Positions 8,441-17,287 of a stretch of DNA of 20,477 bases are shown one piece after another. The notes below the pieces were generated by a model. It worked only from the letters and a program-made list of their open reading frames with translations. It had not been told where the DNA came from and did no database searches. Source of the DNA: Coemansia sp. RSA 1804 (taxonomy: Eukaryota > Kickxellomycota > Kickxellomycetes > Kickxellales > Kickxellaceae); NCBI GenBank assembly GCA_027578815.1, contig JANBTH010000331.1:1-20477 (forward strand), in the 5' to 3' direction. Every line of letters begins with the position of its first letter. The first letter of the stretch is position 1. Both the position numbers and the translations under genes were made by a program.

Positions 8441-9568
8441 ATGCAGTCGCTACTAGGACCCGTCGCCAGACAGGCGCTTGGACGTCGTCTCACAACTCAC
8501 AACAGCACACACAGCGCATTGCTGACGAAGGCTGGAGATGGGTTGCGGCTCAAGCCCACACACCTCACTTCCTACTGCTACTATTCTTCTTCTTCTTCTT
8601 CATCAACGCCGGGCAAGGGCGCCGGTATACAGTCGCTGGCGCCAGTCCCAGGGCTGGACCTAGGACACGAGAAGCTGCGGCGCGCGGTGTTCTACGTGCC
8701 ATGCAGCGAGGAGCGCAAGATCCAAAAGTCATTCACATCGGCGGCCGACTGCATCATGTACGACCTGGAGGACGGGGTATCGCTGAACCGGAAGGGGCAA
8801 GCGCGCGCGTTGGTGGTGGAAGCATTAGCAGGCAACAGCGGGAGCAGGGCGGAGCTCGGCGTGCGGATCAACGCGGTTGGATCGGGGCTGGAGCTGGACG
8901 ACCTGACCGTCGTGCTGCAGTCGGAGGCGCTCAGCGTGGTCATGGTGCCCAAGGTGGATTCGCACAGGGAGGTGCAGCACGTGGCCCAGCTGATCGATGC
9001 CCTGGCGCCCGCCCACCGACGCGACAAGATCAGCATCATTGCGGCTATCGAGACGGCGCGCGGCCTGGTCAATATCCGCGACATCGCGCAGGCCGACCGT
9101 CGAGTGGACGCGCTTCTGTTTGCAGCCGAGGACTATTGCGCAGACACCGGCGTTATCCGCACCCGGTCGCGCAGGGAGCTGTACTACGCGCGGTCAGTGG
9201 TCAGCACCACGGCACACGCATTCCGGCTGCAGGCAATCGACATGGTGACCATGGATTTCCGTGACATGGATGTGCTGCGCGATGAGAGCTCCGAGGGCGC
9301 GGAGATGGGGTTCACTGGGAAGCAGGTCATCCATCCGGCCCAGGTCGATGCTGTCCAGAAGCAGTTTGTGCCCCCCGACAACATCCTCGCCAGGGCCTGG
9401 CGCATCGTGCGGGGCTACCAGGAGCACTATGCCATGGGCAAGGGCGCCTTTGATCTCGACGGCAAGGCCATCGACATGCCCGTCGTCAAGTGGGCCTACC
9501 GCATCCTGCGTCGCGCGGAGCTGGCTGGCGTCGATGTCGTCGCATCAACAAAGGCCGCGGCGTCCTAG
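8441..9568 (+). CDS. CLYBL: CLYBL-like citramalyl-CoA lyase (HpcH/HpaI-citrate lyase beta family), mitochondrial
   Basis: This 375-aa TIM-barrel lyase resembles animal CLYBL, which cleaves citramalyl-CoA to acetyl-CoA and pyruvate in mitochondria and clears itaconate-derived CoA esters. Residues 1-75 are basic and Ser/Thr-rich with a run of seven serines, consistent with a presequence. The core shows RRAVFYVPCS at 80-89, DLEDGV at 108-113, IAAIETARG at 200-208 and AAEDY at 228-232. It also has GFTGKQVIHP at 290-299, closely matching human CLYBL, and KGAFDLDGKAIDMP at 334-347. Asp345 matches the C-terminal catalytic Asp320 of human CLYBL. Human CLYBL is about 340 aa, and the excess is N-terminal. 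The start is the first ATG after an in-frame AT-rich leader. AATAAA at 9599-9604 follows the stop. A malyl-CoA lyase or thioesterase side activity cannot be excluded. Confidence 0.92.
   Translation: MQSLLGPVARQALGRRLTTHNSTHSALLTKAGDGLRLKPTHLTSYCYYSSSSSSSTPGKGAGIQSLAPVPGLDLGHEKLRRAVFYVPCSEERKIQKSFTSAADCIMYDLEDGVSLNRKGQARALVVEALAGNSGSRAELGVRINAVGSGLELDDLTVVLQSEALSVVMVPKVDSHREVQHVAQLIDALAPAHRRDKISIIAAIETARGLVNIRDIAQADRRVDALLFAAEDYCADTGVIRTRSRRELYYARSVVSTTAHAFRLQAIDMVTMDFRDMDVLRDESSEGAEMGFTGKQVIHPAQVDAVQKQFVPPDNILARAWRIVRGYQEHYAMGKGAFDLDGKAIDMPVVKWAYRILRRAELAGVDVVASTKAAAS
8584..8601 (+). repeat. TTC x6 run encoding poly-Ser
   Basis: Six perfect TTC units are read in the TCT frame and contribute to a run of seven serines in the presequence of the CLYBL-like protein. 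The run sits before the conserved barrel, so length change should be tolerated. Confidence 0.9.
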
Positions 9569-9950
9569 TCGTCCGTCTATTGGCTGAGCCTTATGAACAA
9601 TAAATATGATTTTAACAATCACGTGCTTGCGGCACAGATACTCGCTTGTTCGCTTTCAACATCCACATGTCCGTGCATTGAAATAAAAAGAGCGTGATAA
9701 TCGCTCTACGTCCATCCGTCTGTCCGTTTACTCGGCACCGCTCGAACCCAGGGAAAGGGACGGATGAGCGTGAAGAAAGAGAGTGTGGAGGCGACAAACC
9801 CAGAGATATGGCCAGGCAGGGGTTTCCCCTCTTCTCTTCTCCTCTGCATGCTCGATTTTTTAATTTTCTTTATCTGGCATAGGTACTAATAGCAGGTGTC
9901 ATAATCATAATCTGTTCCTTTTATCTCCAACACACTAGCATATCCACCTG
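9569..9950. other. intergenic region between CLYBL-like and carnitine acyltransferase genes
   Basis: This 382-bp spacer contains the AATAAA of the upstream gene (9599-9604) and a C/T-rich stretch near 9820-9875 that looks like leader DNA. Short frames here have no recognisable protein character. A GGTTCGAG-like match on the minus strand near 9738-9748 does not fold into a tRNA. Confidence 0.6.
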
Positions 9951-11855
9951 ATGCTCCGTCTTCTCAGCACCCGTTCGCCTGCTGTCGTCCGCAGACCCAG
10001 CAGATCGCTCTCGACATTTGCAAACCAGGACAGGCTTCCACGGCTCCCAGTGCCAGAGCTCAACGACACCGCAGGACGGTACCTGCGGTCGCTGCAGCCA
10101 CTGCTGGGCAGCGCCGAGTACGCGCAGGCGGAAAAGGCAGTGTCTTCGTTTGTGGGCAACGACGGACTGGGGCCGGTTCTGCAGCGTCGGCTACAGGAGG
10201 TGGACCGCAGCGCGGCGAACAGCTGGCTGGAGGACATCTGGCTGAACAAGGCGTATCTGGAGTGGCGGGGACCCAGCTACATCAACGTGAACTGGTTTGC
10301 CACGATTGCCGACAACCCGGACATGCCGCTGGTGACGGATGCGCCGCGCGGCCGTCCCACCAGCGTGCAGATCATGCGTGCGGCGCGTCTGGTGGTGCAT
10401 CTGCTGGAAGCCAACGATGCAGTCAACAGCCAGACGCTGCCGCCCGAGACGCAGCGTGGCGGTACGCCGATGTGCATGAACCAGTTCAAGTGGCAGTTCG
10501 GCACCACGCGCGTGGCCAGGCCTGGACGGGACGAGGTCGTCAACCAGTATCCGTCCACGGCCAAGCACATCCTGCTGATGTACCGCAACCAAACGGTCGA
10601 GGTGCCCGTGTACGGCGCCGACGGAGGGCGCGCGAGTCTGGCGCAGATCACCAGCCAGCTGGCACAGGCCACCAAGCGCGTCGACTCGGCATTAGATAAA
10701 GACAGGAACCAGCAGCAGCATCCGTCCGTTGCCAACCTCACGGCCGGCCACCGCGACGACTGGGCCAAGGCACGCCAGCTGCTGGAGCTGGACGCAGCCA
10801 ACCGCGCGTCACTGGCAACGGTCGATTCCGCGCTGTTTGGCGTGTGCTTGGACGTCGATGTGGATCCGCAGGACACCAGCGATATCCAGCGCACGGTCGG
10901 CGTGCTCAACCACTCTGACGCCGGCAGCAACCGCTGGTTCGATAAGTCGGTGCAGCTCATCGTCATGAACAGCGGCCGCTTTGGCGTCAACTGCGAGCAC
11001 ACGCCAGTAGATGCTCTGACCACCGGTCGTCTGCTGATGGAAATCTCCGAGAAGGAGCGCGGGCCATTCAAGGACAGCGCGCCCTGTGCACAGCTGGCAG
11101 AGCCTGTGCCGATCCAGTGGAATGTTACGCCCGACGTTGCGCGTATCATTGACAAGGTGCGTGGCGACGCCGGTGCGTTGGCGCGCAACCTGCGCATCCT
11201 GCAGTGCGGCGCAGACCAGTACGGCGCACACTGGATCAAGACACATGCGGGAGCCAGTCCTGACGCGTACTTCCAGGTCGCGCTGCAGGCGGCGTACTTC
11301 CGGCACTACGGAAAACCGACGCCCACGTACGAATCGTCGTCGCTTCGTAGGTTCCTGCACGGCCGCACCGAGACCATCCGGTCGTGCACCGTCGAGAGTC
11401 TGGAGTTCGCCAGGATCCTCGATGACTCCAGCGCATCGCTGCAGAAGAAGATCGCTCTCTTCCAGCGCGCCGTTGCCGCGCATGTGGAGCTTTCGGCGGC
11501 AGCAGCAGCTGGGCGTGGCGTCGATCGCCATCTGCTCGGGCTTCGCGCGCAGCTGCGGTCGGAGGAGGAAGCTGCAAGAGCCTCGCTGTTCCAGGACCCT
11601 GCGTACGCGCAGTCGATGACGTTTGGCCTGTCGACGTCCAACGTCACGCCCGGCGAGCGCTTCCGCGGCGGTTTCGCTCCAGTCACCGCCGACGGCTACG
11701 GCGTCAGCTACGCCATGGACAAGAACGACATCAAGTTCAGTGTCTCCGAGTGGCTCGACTCGCCAGTCACCGACGCCCCTGCGTTCCGCGACACCATCCG
11801 CAGCACCCTTGCCGATCTCCACCACGCCGCTTCCAAGCATGCAGGATCCACTTAG
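9951..11855 (+). CDS. mitochondrial carnitine O-acyltransferase (CrAT/CPT2 type)
   Basis: This 634-aa choline/carnitine acyltransferase exchanges acyl groups between CoA and carnitine. The first 22 residues are Arg/Ser-rich and acid-free, a good mitochondrial presequence. The family signature LPRLPVPEL follows at 29-37. MCMNQF is at 174-179 and NRWFDKS at 327-333. The catalytic His is His350 in CEHTPVDAL. Further landmarks are TYESSSLRRF at 459-468, GRTETIRS at 471-478, the carnitine-pocket STS at 561-563 and GGFAPVTADGYGVSY at 573-587. Length fits CrAT and CPT2 (about 620-660 aa). Overall similarity is mixed: MCMNQF is CrAT-like, while VDSALFGVCLD (291-301) and GGFAPV are CPT2-like, so chain-length preference is uncertain. 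It is convergent with SLU7, with 120 bp between the stops. No peroxisomal C-terminal signal is seen. Confidence 0.92.
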   Translation: MLRLLSTRSPAVVRRPSRSLSTFANQDRLPRLPVPELNDTAGRYLRSLQPLLGSAEYAQAEKAVSSFVGNDGLGPVLQRRLQEVDRSAANSWLEDIWLNKAYLEWRGPSYINVNWFATIADNPDMPLVTDAPRGRPTSVQIMRAARLVVHLLEANDAVNSQTLPPETQRGGTPMCMNQFKWQFGTTRVARPGRDEVVNQYPSTAKHILLMYRNQTVEVPVYGADGGRASLAQITSQLAQATKRVDSALDKDRNQQQHPSVANLTAGHRDDWAKARQLLELDAANRASLATVDSALFGVCLDVDVDPQDTSDIQRTVGVLNHSDAGSNRWFDKSVQLIVMNSGRFGVNCEHTPVDALTTGRLLMEISEKERGPFKDSAPCAQLAEPVPIQWNVTPDVARIIDKVRGDAGALARNLRILQCGADQYGAHWIKTHAGASPDAYFQVALQAAYFRHYGKPTPTYESSSLRRFLHGRTETIRSCTVESLEFARILDDSSASLQKKIALFQRAVAAHVELSAAAAAGRGVDRHLLGLRAQLRSEEEAARASLFQDPAYAQSMTFGLSTSNVTPGERFRGGFAPVTADGYGVSYAMDKNDIKFSVSEWLDSPVTDAPAFRDTIRSTLADLHHAASKHAGST

Positions 11856-11975
11856 AACGTGGTTGTATTTCTGTCTGGTCCTAGATTACATATATAGCTT
11901 TTTGTTCTTTTGGTTTGATTCCGTCCTACTAAATCCCCCCTCCCACCCACTGCTTACACCACATCGCTAGCGTTG

Positions 11976-13343
11976 TTACTTGGCCAGCGCCGACGCCGTG
12001 CAGTATGCGTTGCGCAGCGTCTGCTTGCAGCACTGGTATCCCCACTTCCCGTCGGCCCACCACGACCCAAACACCGAAGAGTGGTTCATCGGATACACGT
12101 CCTCCTTGTACCGCGTACTGATGGCCGGCCGCACCTCGCCGCTGATAACCTGGCCAGTGCGCGAGTACTCGACATACCGCTCGTCCTGCACAAGCAGCTC
12201 GCGCGGAGGTGCTTGCAGATGCTCCTCGCCGCCATACGCCGACAGGAGGGCGCGTCGCCGACTGTCCTTCAGCGTGTCCTTCTTGCTCTTGAACTCATTG
12301 TACATCAGGGACGTCTGCGTGGGGTTGGCCTGGAAGTGCGCGCTACTGTTGCCGCGCTCATTGGCCTCCCACGCAAAAACCTCCTTCCTTGCCACGTCCT
12401 GCGCTTCGCCTGCGTACCGGATGAAGTTGTCTCCCGCGTACGCTACCTGCGCCAAACCGCCCTCGCCGCCGGTGCCTTTGCCCGCATACGGGTTCTCGCG
12501 CATCGACCGTGTCTTCGGGTCGTAGTAGGCCGAGTCCGGATCCAGGTTGCGCAGATACTTGGCCGTGTCCTCGCGGATCCGCAGATTGCGCACCGTGGAC
12601 TTTGACTTTGCGCTATCGTTCTGCTGCTGCTTCTGGTGTTGGTGCTCCTCGTCCTCTTCCTCGTCGCTTGAAGCAAACTGTGCCTCAATGTCCTCCGCCA
12701 GAGCACTGCCGTCTATCGCTGCCGCTGCCTCTGCCGTGCCGTCCTTGCCAGCCATTTTTGCTGCTGCCTCTGCCTCTCTGTCCAGATCGTCGGCCTTGCG
12801 CTTCCTCCGTGCCTCCTCAACCAGCTCCCAGTCCTCCATCAGCCGCCTGTGGTCAGCCGCATCGTATCCGTTCCACCTATCACGCTTCGCGTCATACGAC
12901 AACTCCACGCTCTGCACAGCCTCGTCGGCCATCATGCCCTTGCCCGTCCACCGCGCTCCTTTCTTCCGCGGCCGCTCCATACAGTCTCTGGTACTATGCG
13001 ACATTGCCCCGCAGTTCTCACACGCTCCCTTGCGGTACTTTTTGGGCGCCTGTCCTACTTTTTCTCCTCGCGACGAGTACCATCCTGTCTCTTCAATCGA
13101 TGTGGGTGCCTCGCGTTTCCCGTTGTTCGTTTTGCGTTGGTGCTGCAGCCCCGTTTTCCCAGTGTCCATGTACCATGGTGCCTTGGACATGAACTGCGGA
13201 ATGTGCGGGTTTATTGCGTTCCCGTCCTCGTCTATCTCGGGTGGCGCTGTTCCTGCCTTGCGCGCTGCTTCCAGATCCTTCTGCTTCTTGTAGTCCTCGC
13301 GGGTCAGTCGTCCCGCACCCGCTCCACTGTACTTGCTGGCCAT
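11976..13343 (-). CDS. SLU7: pre-mRNA-splicing factor SLU7
   Basis: SLU7 is a spliceosome protein acting at the second catalytic step, where it helps choose the 3' splice site. The 455-aa product shows the N-terminal segment NPHIPQFMSKAPWY at 45-58 and the CCHC zinc knuckle with C108, C111, H116 and C121. It is followed by ERPRKKGARWTGK at 123-135, KRDRWNGY at 153-160 and then a charged, acidic region. The very conserved TVRNLRIREDTAKYLRNLDP leads into YYDPKTRSMRENPYAGKG. The C-terminal block containing YVEYSR and WGYQCC is intact. I start at ATG 13343 because the longer frame from 13475 adds 44 Tyr/Phe/Ile-rich residues that look like leader. It is intronless. Confidence 0.95.
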   Translation of the reverse strand: MASKYSGAGAGRLTREDYKKQKDLEAARKAGTAPPEIDEDGNAINPHIPQFMSKAPWYMDTGKTGLQHQRKTNNGKREAPTSIEETGWYSSRGEKVGQAPKKYRKGACENCGAMSHSTRDCMERPRKKGARWTGKGMMADEAVQSVELSYDAKRDRWNGYDAADHRRLMEDWELVEEARRKRKADDLDREAEAAAKMAGKDGTAEAAAAIDGSALAEDIEAQFASSDEEEDEEHQHQKQQQNDSAKSKSTVRNLRIREDTAKYLRNLDPDSAYYDPKTRSMRENPYAGKGTGGEGGLAQVAYAGDNFIRYAGEAQDVARKEVFAWEANERGNSSAHFQANPTQTSLMYNEFKSKKDTLKDSRRRALLSAYGGEEHLQAPPRELLVQDERYVEYSRTGQVISGEVRPAISTRYKEDVYPMNHSSVFGSWWADGKWGYQCCKQTLRNAYCTASALAK

Positions 13344-13623
13344 TGCGCTGATGATATACAATATGCTCTTGATTACAATAAAGAAAGAATAGCAATAATA
13401 AGCAATGAACTCTGCTTGTGTCGTCAAATAATAATAATAACACTCTACAGTGAAAATAAACGCTAGACACCGCACTGAGGATTCTTGCTTTCTTCCTTCA
13501 AAGTACTTAAATGGAAAAATATGCTGTGCATATGGGAAAAATCACATGTATCCGAAATTTGCTGTCATTTTTTATTTTATTTATCTAGTCTTACTATACA
13601 GACGTGCTTTCTTTTTTTTTCTG
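13344..13623. other. short intergenic region upstream of SLU7
   Basis: This AT-rich 280-bp spacer holds the SLU7 promoter and the 3' flank of the NT5DC-type gene. It includes an ATA/ATT trinucleotide run near 13427-13440. I see no other gene or clear TATA box. Confidence 0.5.
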
Positions 13624-15309
13624 CTACTTGTCCAAATCAGCCTGGATCTCGTCAAGCAGATCATCGACCTCCGGCATCCGCGTCTCGTGCGCCTGGGTCA
13701 TGCGTTTCGGATAGAATATAAAGTCCGACGGATACGCGCCGAGGTTCGACAGATCGGCCGTATACACATTAGCAAACGCCTTGATCTTGGTAGCAAAAAG
13801 CGTGGGGTTCTTCTCGGTCCTAAACACGCTTCCAAAATTAGGGTTGAAAAAGTCTCGCAGTTTCCAACGCATGCGTCGCCGCTCCAGTCGCCCTGCATCC
13901 AGGAGCTGCCGGAACCCCTCCTTGGACTCTGCTGGCAGACGCGTAAAGTCCTGGCTACGTGTCTCCTGCTGCGAACTCTTGAGGATCTTCTCAATCAGCT
14001 GCATGTACGTCACTGTCTGCCGGTACTCGGACCGTCTAAGCACCGATAACTCGTACTTTAGCTCGCTCACTATCGCCCCCGTGAACCATCCCTTCTGGAT
14101 GGTCGGGTCGCGCAGGTCCGAGTATATATGGTCGCCAAAGTACATTACGTTCCGGTCCGTGTATCCGGTAATGTTGGTGAACGACATGAGGTTTCCGCCC
14201 ATGTACACCTGCCCGTCCTCAAACCGATCCACCGGCGCCCAGGGCTGCTGCTGCGACCCAGCTGAAAATACTCCCGAGCTGCTGCTTTCTGTCGGAACCG
14301 TGCGGAACGGCCTGTGCGACAGGTACCACCCGGGTTTGCGTGCGCGAACAATAACCACGTCAAACAGATCGCGCCAGTCTCGCATGTTGAACAGGTAGGT
14401 CAGGCCGGTATTGACGTAGTCGTACCCGCTGTTGGTCAGCAAAAACAGCCGTTTTCCCTCCTTCTTCAGCGTCTGCAGGATATCCAGCAGCTCGGGCGCG
14501 CGGTTCAGGTAGTCGCCAATATTGTTCATAATGACCGTGTGCAGCGGACTATGGCTTATTCCATCGCCCCTGTGTATGTACTCGCCAGCTGTGCGAATAT
14601 CCTCCGCCAGGTACCGCGGGTGGAACGGGATACTGTGCTCAGTAAAGTACTGAGTTATATCAGCAAGCAGGGTGGCTTCGGGGACGCTATATATGTCGTT
14701 GAGATGGTATAGTTGCGACTTTACATAGTCGGGCGGTATGTGCGGCCCATTGTGCAGCGAATACACTTCCTCCAGATCGCGCAATGGCTCGCGACCATAG
14801 TGGATTGTGTCCATTGCAATGTTATAGTTTGAGTCGAGCTTGAACAGCCACCCTGTCTCCTTGTCGTACGAGATCCCACGGATCGCAAACCCCTTGTCGT
14901 ACTTTAGTCCTAGCAGAGCTGGCGGATACAGAAGCTTTTTGACCAGAACATCACGGATCATGTTGTAGATGGTCTCTGGCAACTTGTCTGTGTATCTTGC
15001 CAATGTGTAGTCGTAGTCGAATCCGTAGGTGCGCACCCTGCTAAGCTGGAGCTCCGTGTTCGGAAATATATCTCGGCTTGTGGGCTGGTTGTGTTTGTCT
15101 ACGTGGCTGCTCGAGAACCGCTCGGGGTCATCGAGACAGAGACGCCGTGCGAGACCATACTTTGCACTCAGTCTGCCCTGGTAGTCGTTGATGTTGGTAT
15201 GAACAGCCGCTGTCTTTGATCTTTGCCAGTTTCCTGTTCTGCTCCAGAAAGCGGCTGCTCTTTTCCCACCACTAGCAGTGCCTGCGCCCCTGCTTAGTAA
15301 ATGCAGCAT
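13624..15309 (-). CDS. HAD-family 5'-nucleotidase domain protein (NT5DC2/NT5DC3-like), probably mitochondrial
   Basis: This 561-aa protein belongs to the IMP-GMP-type 5'-nucleotidase branch of the HAD superfamily. The first roughly 40 residues are basic and Ser/Ala-rich, suggesting mitochondrial import. HAD motif I is GFDYDYTLARY at 96-106, with nucleophile D98 and acid/base D100. Family blocks follow: AIRGISYDKETGW at 142-154, YGREPLRDLEEVYSLHNGPH at 171-190, motif II LLTNSGYDYVNTG at 290-302, and motif IV VMYFGDHIYSDL at 388-399. Residues 340-360 form a Ser/Gln-rich insert. Length matches human NT5DC2/3 (about 520-550 aa), whose physiological substrates are not settled. Key catalytic residues are present, so it is predicted to be active. 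The start is the first ATG and gives the presequence. Confidence 0.9.
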   Translation of the reverse strand: MLHLLSRGAGTASGGKRAAAFWSRTGNWQRSKTAAVHTNINDYQGRLSAKYGLARRLCLDDPERFSSSHVDKHNQPTSRDIFPNTELQLSRVRTYGFDYDYTLARYTDKLPETIYNMIRDVLVKKLLYPPALLGLKYDKGFAIRGISYDKETGWLFKLDSNYNIAMDTIHYGREPLRDLEEVYSLHNGPHIPPDYVKSQLYHLNDIYSVPEATLLADITQYFTEHSIPFHPRYLAEDIRTAGEYIHRGDGISHSPLHTVIMNNIGDYLNRAPELLDILQTLKKEGKRLFLLTNSGYDYVNTGLTYLFNMRDWRDLFDVVIVRARKPGWYLSHRPFRTVPTESSSSGVFSAGSQQQPWAPVDRFEDGQVYMGGNLMSFTNITGYTDRNVMYFGDHIYSDLRDPTIQKGWFTGAIVSELKYELSVLRRSEYRQTVTYMQLIEKILKSSQQETRSQDFTRLPAESKEGFRQLLDAGRLERRRMRWKLRDFFNPNFGSVFRTEKNPTLFATKIKAFANVYTADLSNLGAYPSDFIFYPKRMTQAHETRMPEVDDLLDEIQADLDK

Positions 15310-15695
15310 AATTTACACGGGAGAGCTGGATAATGCAAATTGTAGTATAAGAAGAACACCCGGCCAATTCAGCCGCAATAAACAACAGCTAAAGAAAAAA
15401 TAGAAAAATAAAAGGACAAAAGTTTAAAGAAAGAAAAAGCAAAGAAAGAGATCCATTTTATAAAGCATCCAGCATATTGATCAACAAAAACGCCAGCACG
15501 TTTGAATCCAACAGAATTCTAACCTTCTTTCCTTTTCTGTCGCTGTTTACAATCGCTACTGCATCTGTCCTTTGCCTTTTGGCTCTACCGAGTGGTGTGT
15601 ATTCTATTGTTTGTTTACTGTACAGAATGATTCAACAAAGATAAAAGTGATGCTAGCGGTCCTACAAAGAAGGTTGGCTGGCATGTCGTGCCATG
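15310..15695. other. intergenic region upstream of the NT5DC-type gene
   Basis: This 386-bp AT-rich spacer carries the NT5DC-type promoter and the 3' flank of the PA-TM-RING gene. Purine-rich stretches at about 15395-15450 are pyrimidine-rich on the coding strand, resembling a 5' leader. No additional gene is supported. Confidence 0.5.
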
Positions 15696-17287
15696 TCAAC
15701 CCTGACGCCTGCTATCATCGCTGCTCGCAAATAGTTCAGACAAAGGCTGGCTGGCCGCTTGGTAAAAGTACATAAAGGAGGCGGCAAGAGCCGATCGTTC
15801 TTCTGAAGGCAGTTGCGAATCTGCTGTAATGCCTAGAATATGATCAGAGTTCTTTTTGGATGGATCTGACGTCGTATTTGTCGCAATTGCTGTTGCCGCG
15901 GCAATATCAGCAGCAGCAGCGTTGCCGTCTGGGCTTCTGTGCATCAGATCAAGGATTCTGTCGTAGCCGTGCCTTTTGAGCCTTGCCAGGCCTTTGTTAA
16001 TGTCCGACTTGCACACCGGGCAGTGCACAGTCATATACTTGCACTGAAGCCACGTATCGATACATCGCTGGTGGAAGGCGTGCTTGCATGGAAGAAGCCG
16101 TAGCAGGTCCTTTTGCGCGTATTGTCCCAGGCAGATGGCACAATCGTCTTCCTCGGTAAACGAGTACGAGCAACGCCCAGTCCGCTGTATGATCCGTGCC
16201 AGCTGCTGTTGCAACACTTCGTTCTCTATTCTGGATGGCGTGAAGTCAGACTCTGGCGTCTCGTACCGCGACTCTTCGCCATCAAGGTCCTTTTCGTCAG
16301 ATACGCCGCACTCCTGCGCGCATGCAGCAGTCCACTCGACATATAGCAGGGGAAGCTGCTCGATAACTGACTTGTCGACTGGTTCGGGCCTGGTTCCAAA
16401 AAGCTCGGGTGCTATCTCTCGCGGAATATGGCGCAGCGACCCAACAGTGCACGCCAGCATCAGGTATATAATCAGCGTAAACATTACCATCGACGCAAGC
16501 AGGATATGCGTTGACGCAAACACACGCGCAAGCAGCTGGCTATTGCCACGAGTGCTGCTGTGGAGAATGCTCACGTAAACAAAGGCATCTCTCTGGACTG
16601 CGTCGTCTCTTGGACCATTTCCCTGGCTGCCTTTCAGCCTAGCAGCCTGCTGCTGCATAGTGCGGATTCCATTGGTGACCCGGGTGGTCACAAAGGCGAC
16701 TGGTATGTCGACGTTGCTGGTTACTTCGAAAAAGTCGTCTGTCGGTCTCCCACAGTCGCTGCTGTTGGCAACAATGACTCCCTTGGCGCCTGATTTTGCT
16801 GCCCTTTCGAGCAACACGGACAATGAGCAGCTGCCACAGCTAACAAGGCCAATTGTGTGACTTCCATTTGAATCATGCCCTTTGGCCTCCTCTGAGCCAG
16901 CTATGCTGTTTTTGTTGGTGTTTGATGAATCGTCTTGGTTGCATCGCGAGTCAATCTCCACAACACGACCCTACAGAAATTATTTCATATTTGTATGTCC
17001 ATTTGGAAAGTATTTAGTTTCAGCCAGAGTACGGCAGTGACATACGGCGTAATTGATTGCCATTAAAGTGCCCTTACCTGGAACATCCCCGTATAGCTTG
17101 TCGATGCAAAAAGAACGATGTGCGAGTCATGGAAGAGCATCTGGCCAACAAGATGGCAGCCCTCGCCACCTGCACATGTGTGGTAGCTAACAACCAGGTC
17201 TTTGTTATTGCACTGTCCCAGACTTGCTAGGAATACAGACACCAGTACCAGCAGTGAGAACAGCCGAGTCAAAAACGACAGAGCCAT
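15696..17287 (-). CDS. PA-TM-RING E3 ubiquitin ligase (two exons)
   Basis: Exon 1 is 17078-17287 and exon 2 is 15696-16970. Joining them in phase 0 gives 494 aa. This is a membrane E3 ligase of the RNF13/GRAIL type, with the substrate-facing domain in the secretory or endolysosomal lumen. Residues 1-25 are a signal peptide. The protease-associated domain spans roughly 50-180, with its core at 111-140 (ending GAKGVIVANS) and DIPVAFVT at 158-165. A single membrane helix lies at about 225-248. The RING-H2 finger uses C347, C350, C365, H367, H370, C373, C387 and C390. A low-complexity Ala/Thr-rich tail follows. The second exon has no ATG at its apparent start (GTG at 16961), so splicing is needed to supply the signal peptide. 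A TATATA near 17338-17343 may be its promoter element. Confidence 0.87.
16971..17077 (-). other. spliceosomal intron, 107 nt
   Basis: On the coding strand the donor is CAG|GTAAGG and the acceptor TTCTGTAG|GGT. Removing 107 nt joins a signal-peptide exon to the rest of the PA domain in phase 0. The intron contains an in-frame stop (TAA shortly after the donor), so read-through would truncate the protein. Branch-point candidates are CTGAAAC and ACTAAAT, about 45-50 nt from the acceptor. It is the only intron in the window I consider well supported. Confidence 0.88.

Noticed and set aside
9731..9760. Possible tRNA B-box (GGTTCGAG on the minus strand)
   Set aside because: The flanks do not form a T-stem, an acceptor stem or a cloverleaf, and no A-box is correctly placed.
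10277..11840. Long minus-strand frames (320 and 343 codons) antisense to the carnitine acyltransferase
   Set aside because: Same cause: GC-rich coding sense strand. No motif, and composition is typical of antisense translation.
13344..13475. N-terminal extension of SLU7 to an ATG at 13475
   Set aside because: The extra 44 residues are Tyr/Ile/Phe-rich translated leader; SLU7 proteins begin close to the ATG at 13343.
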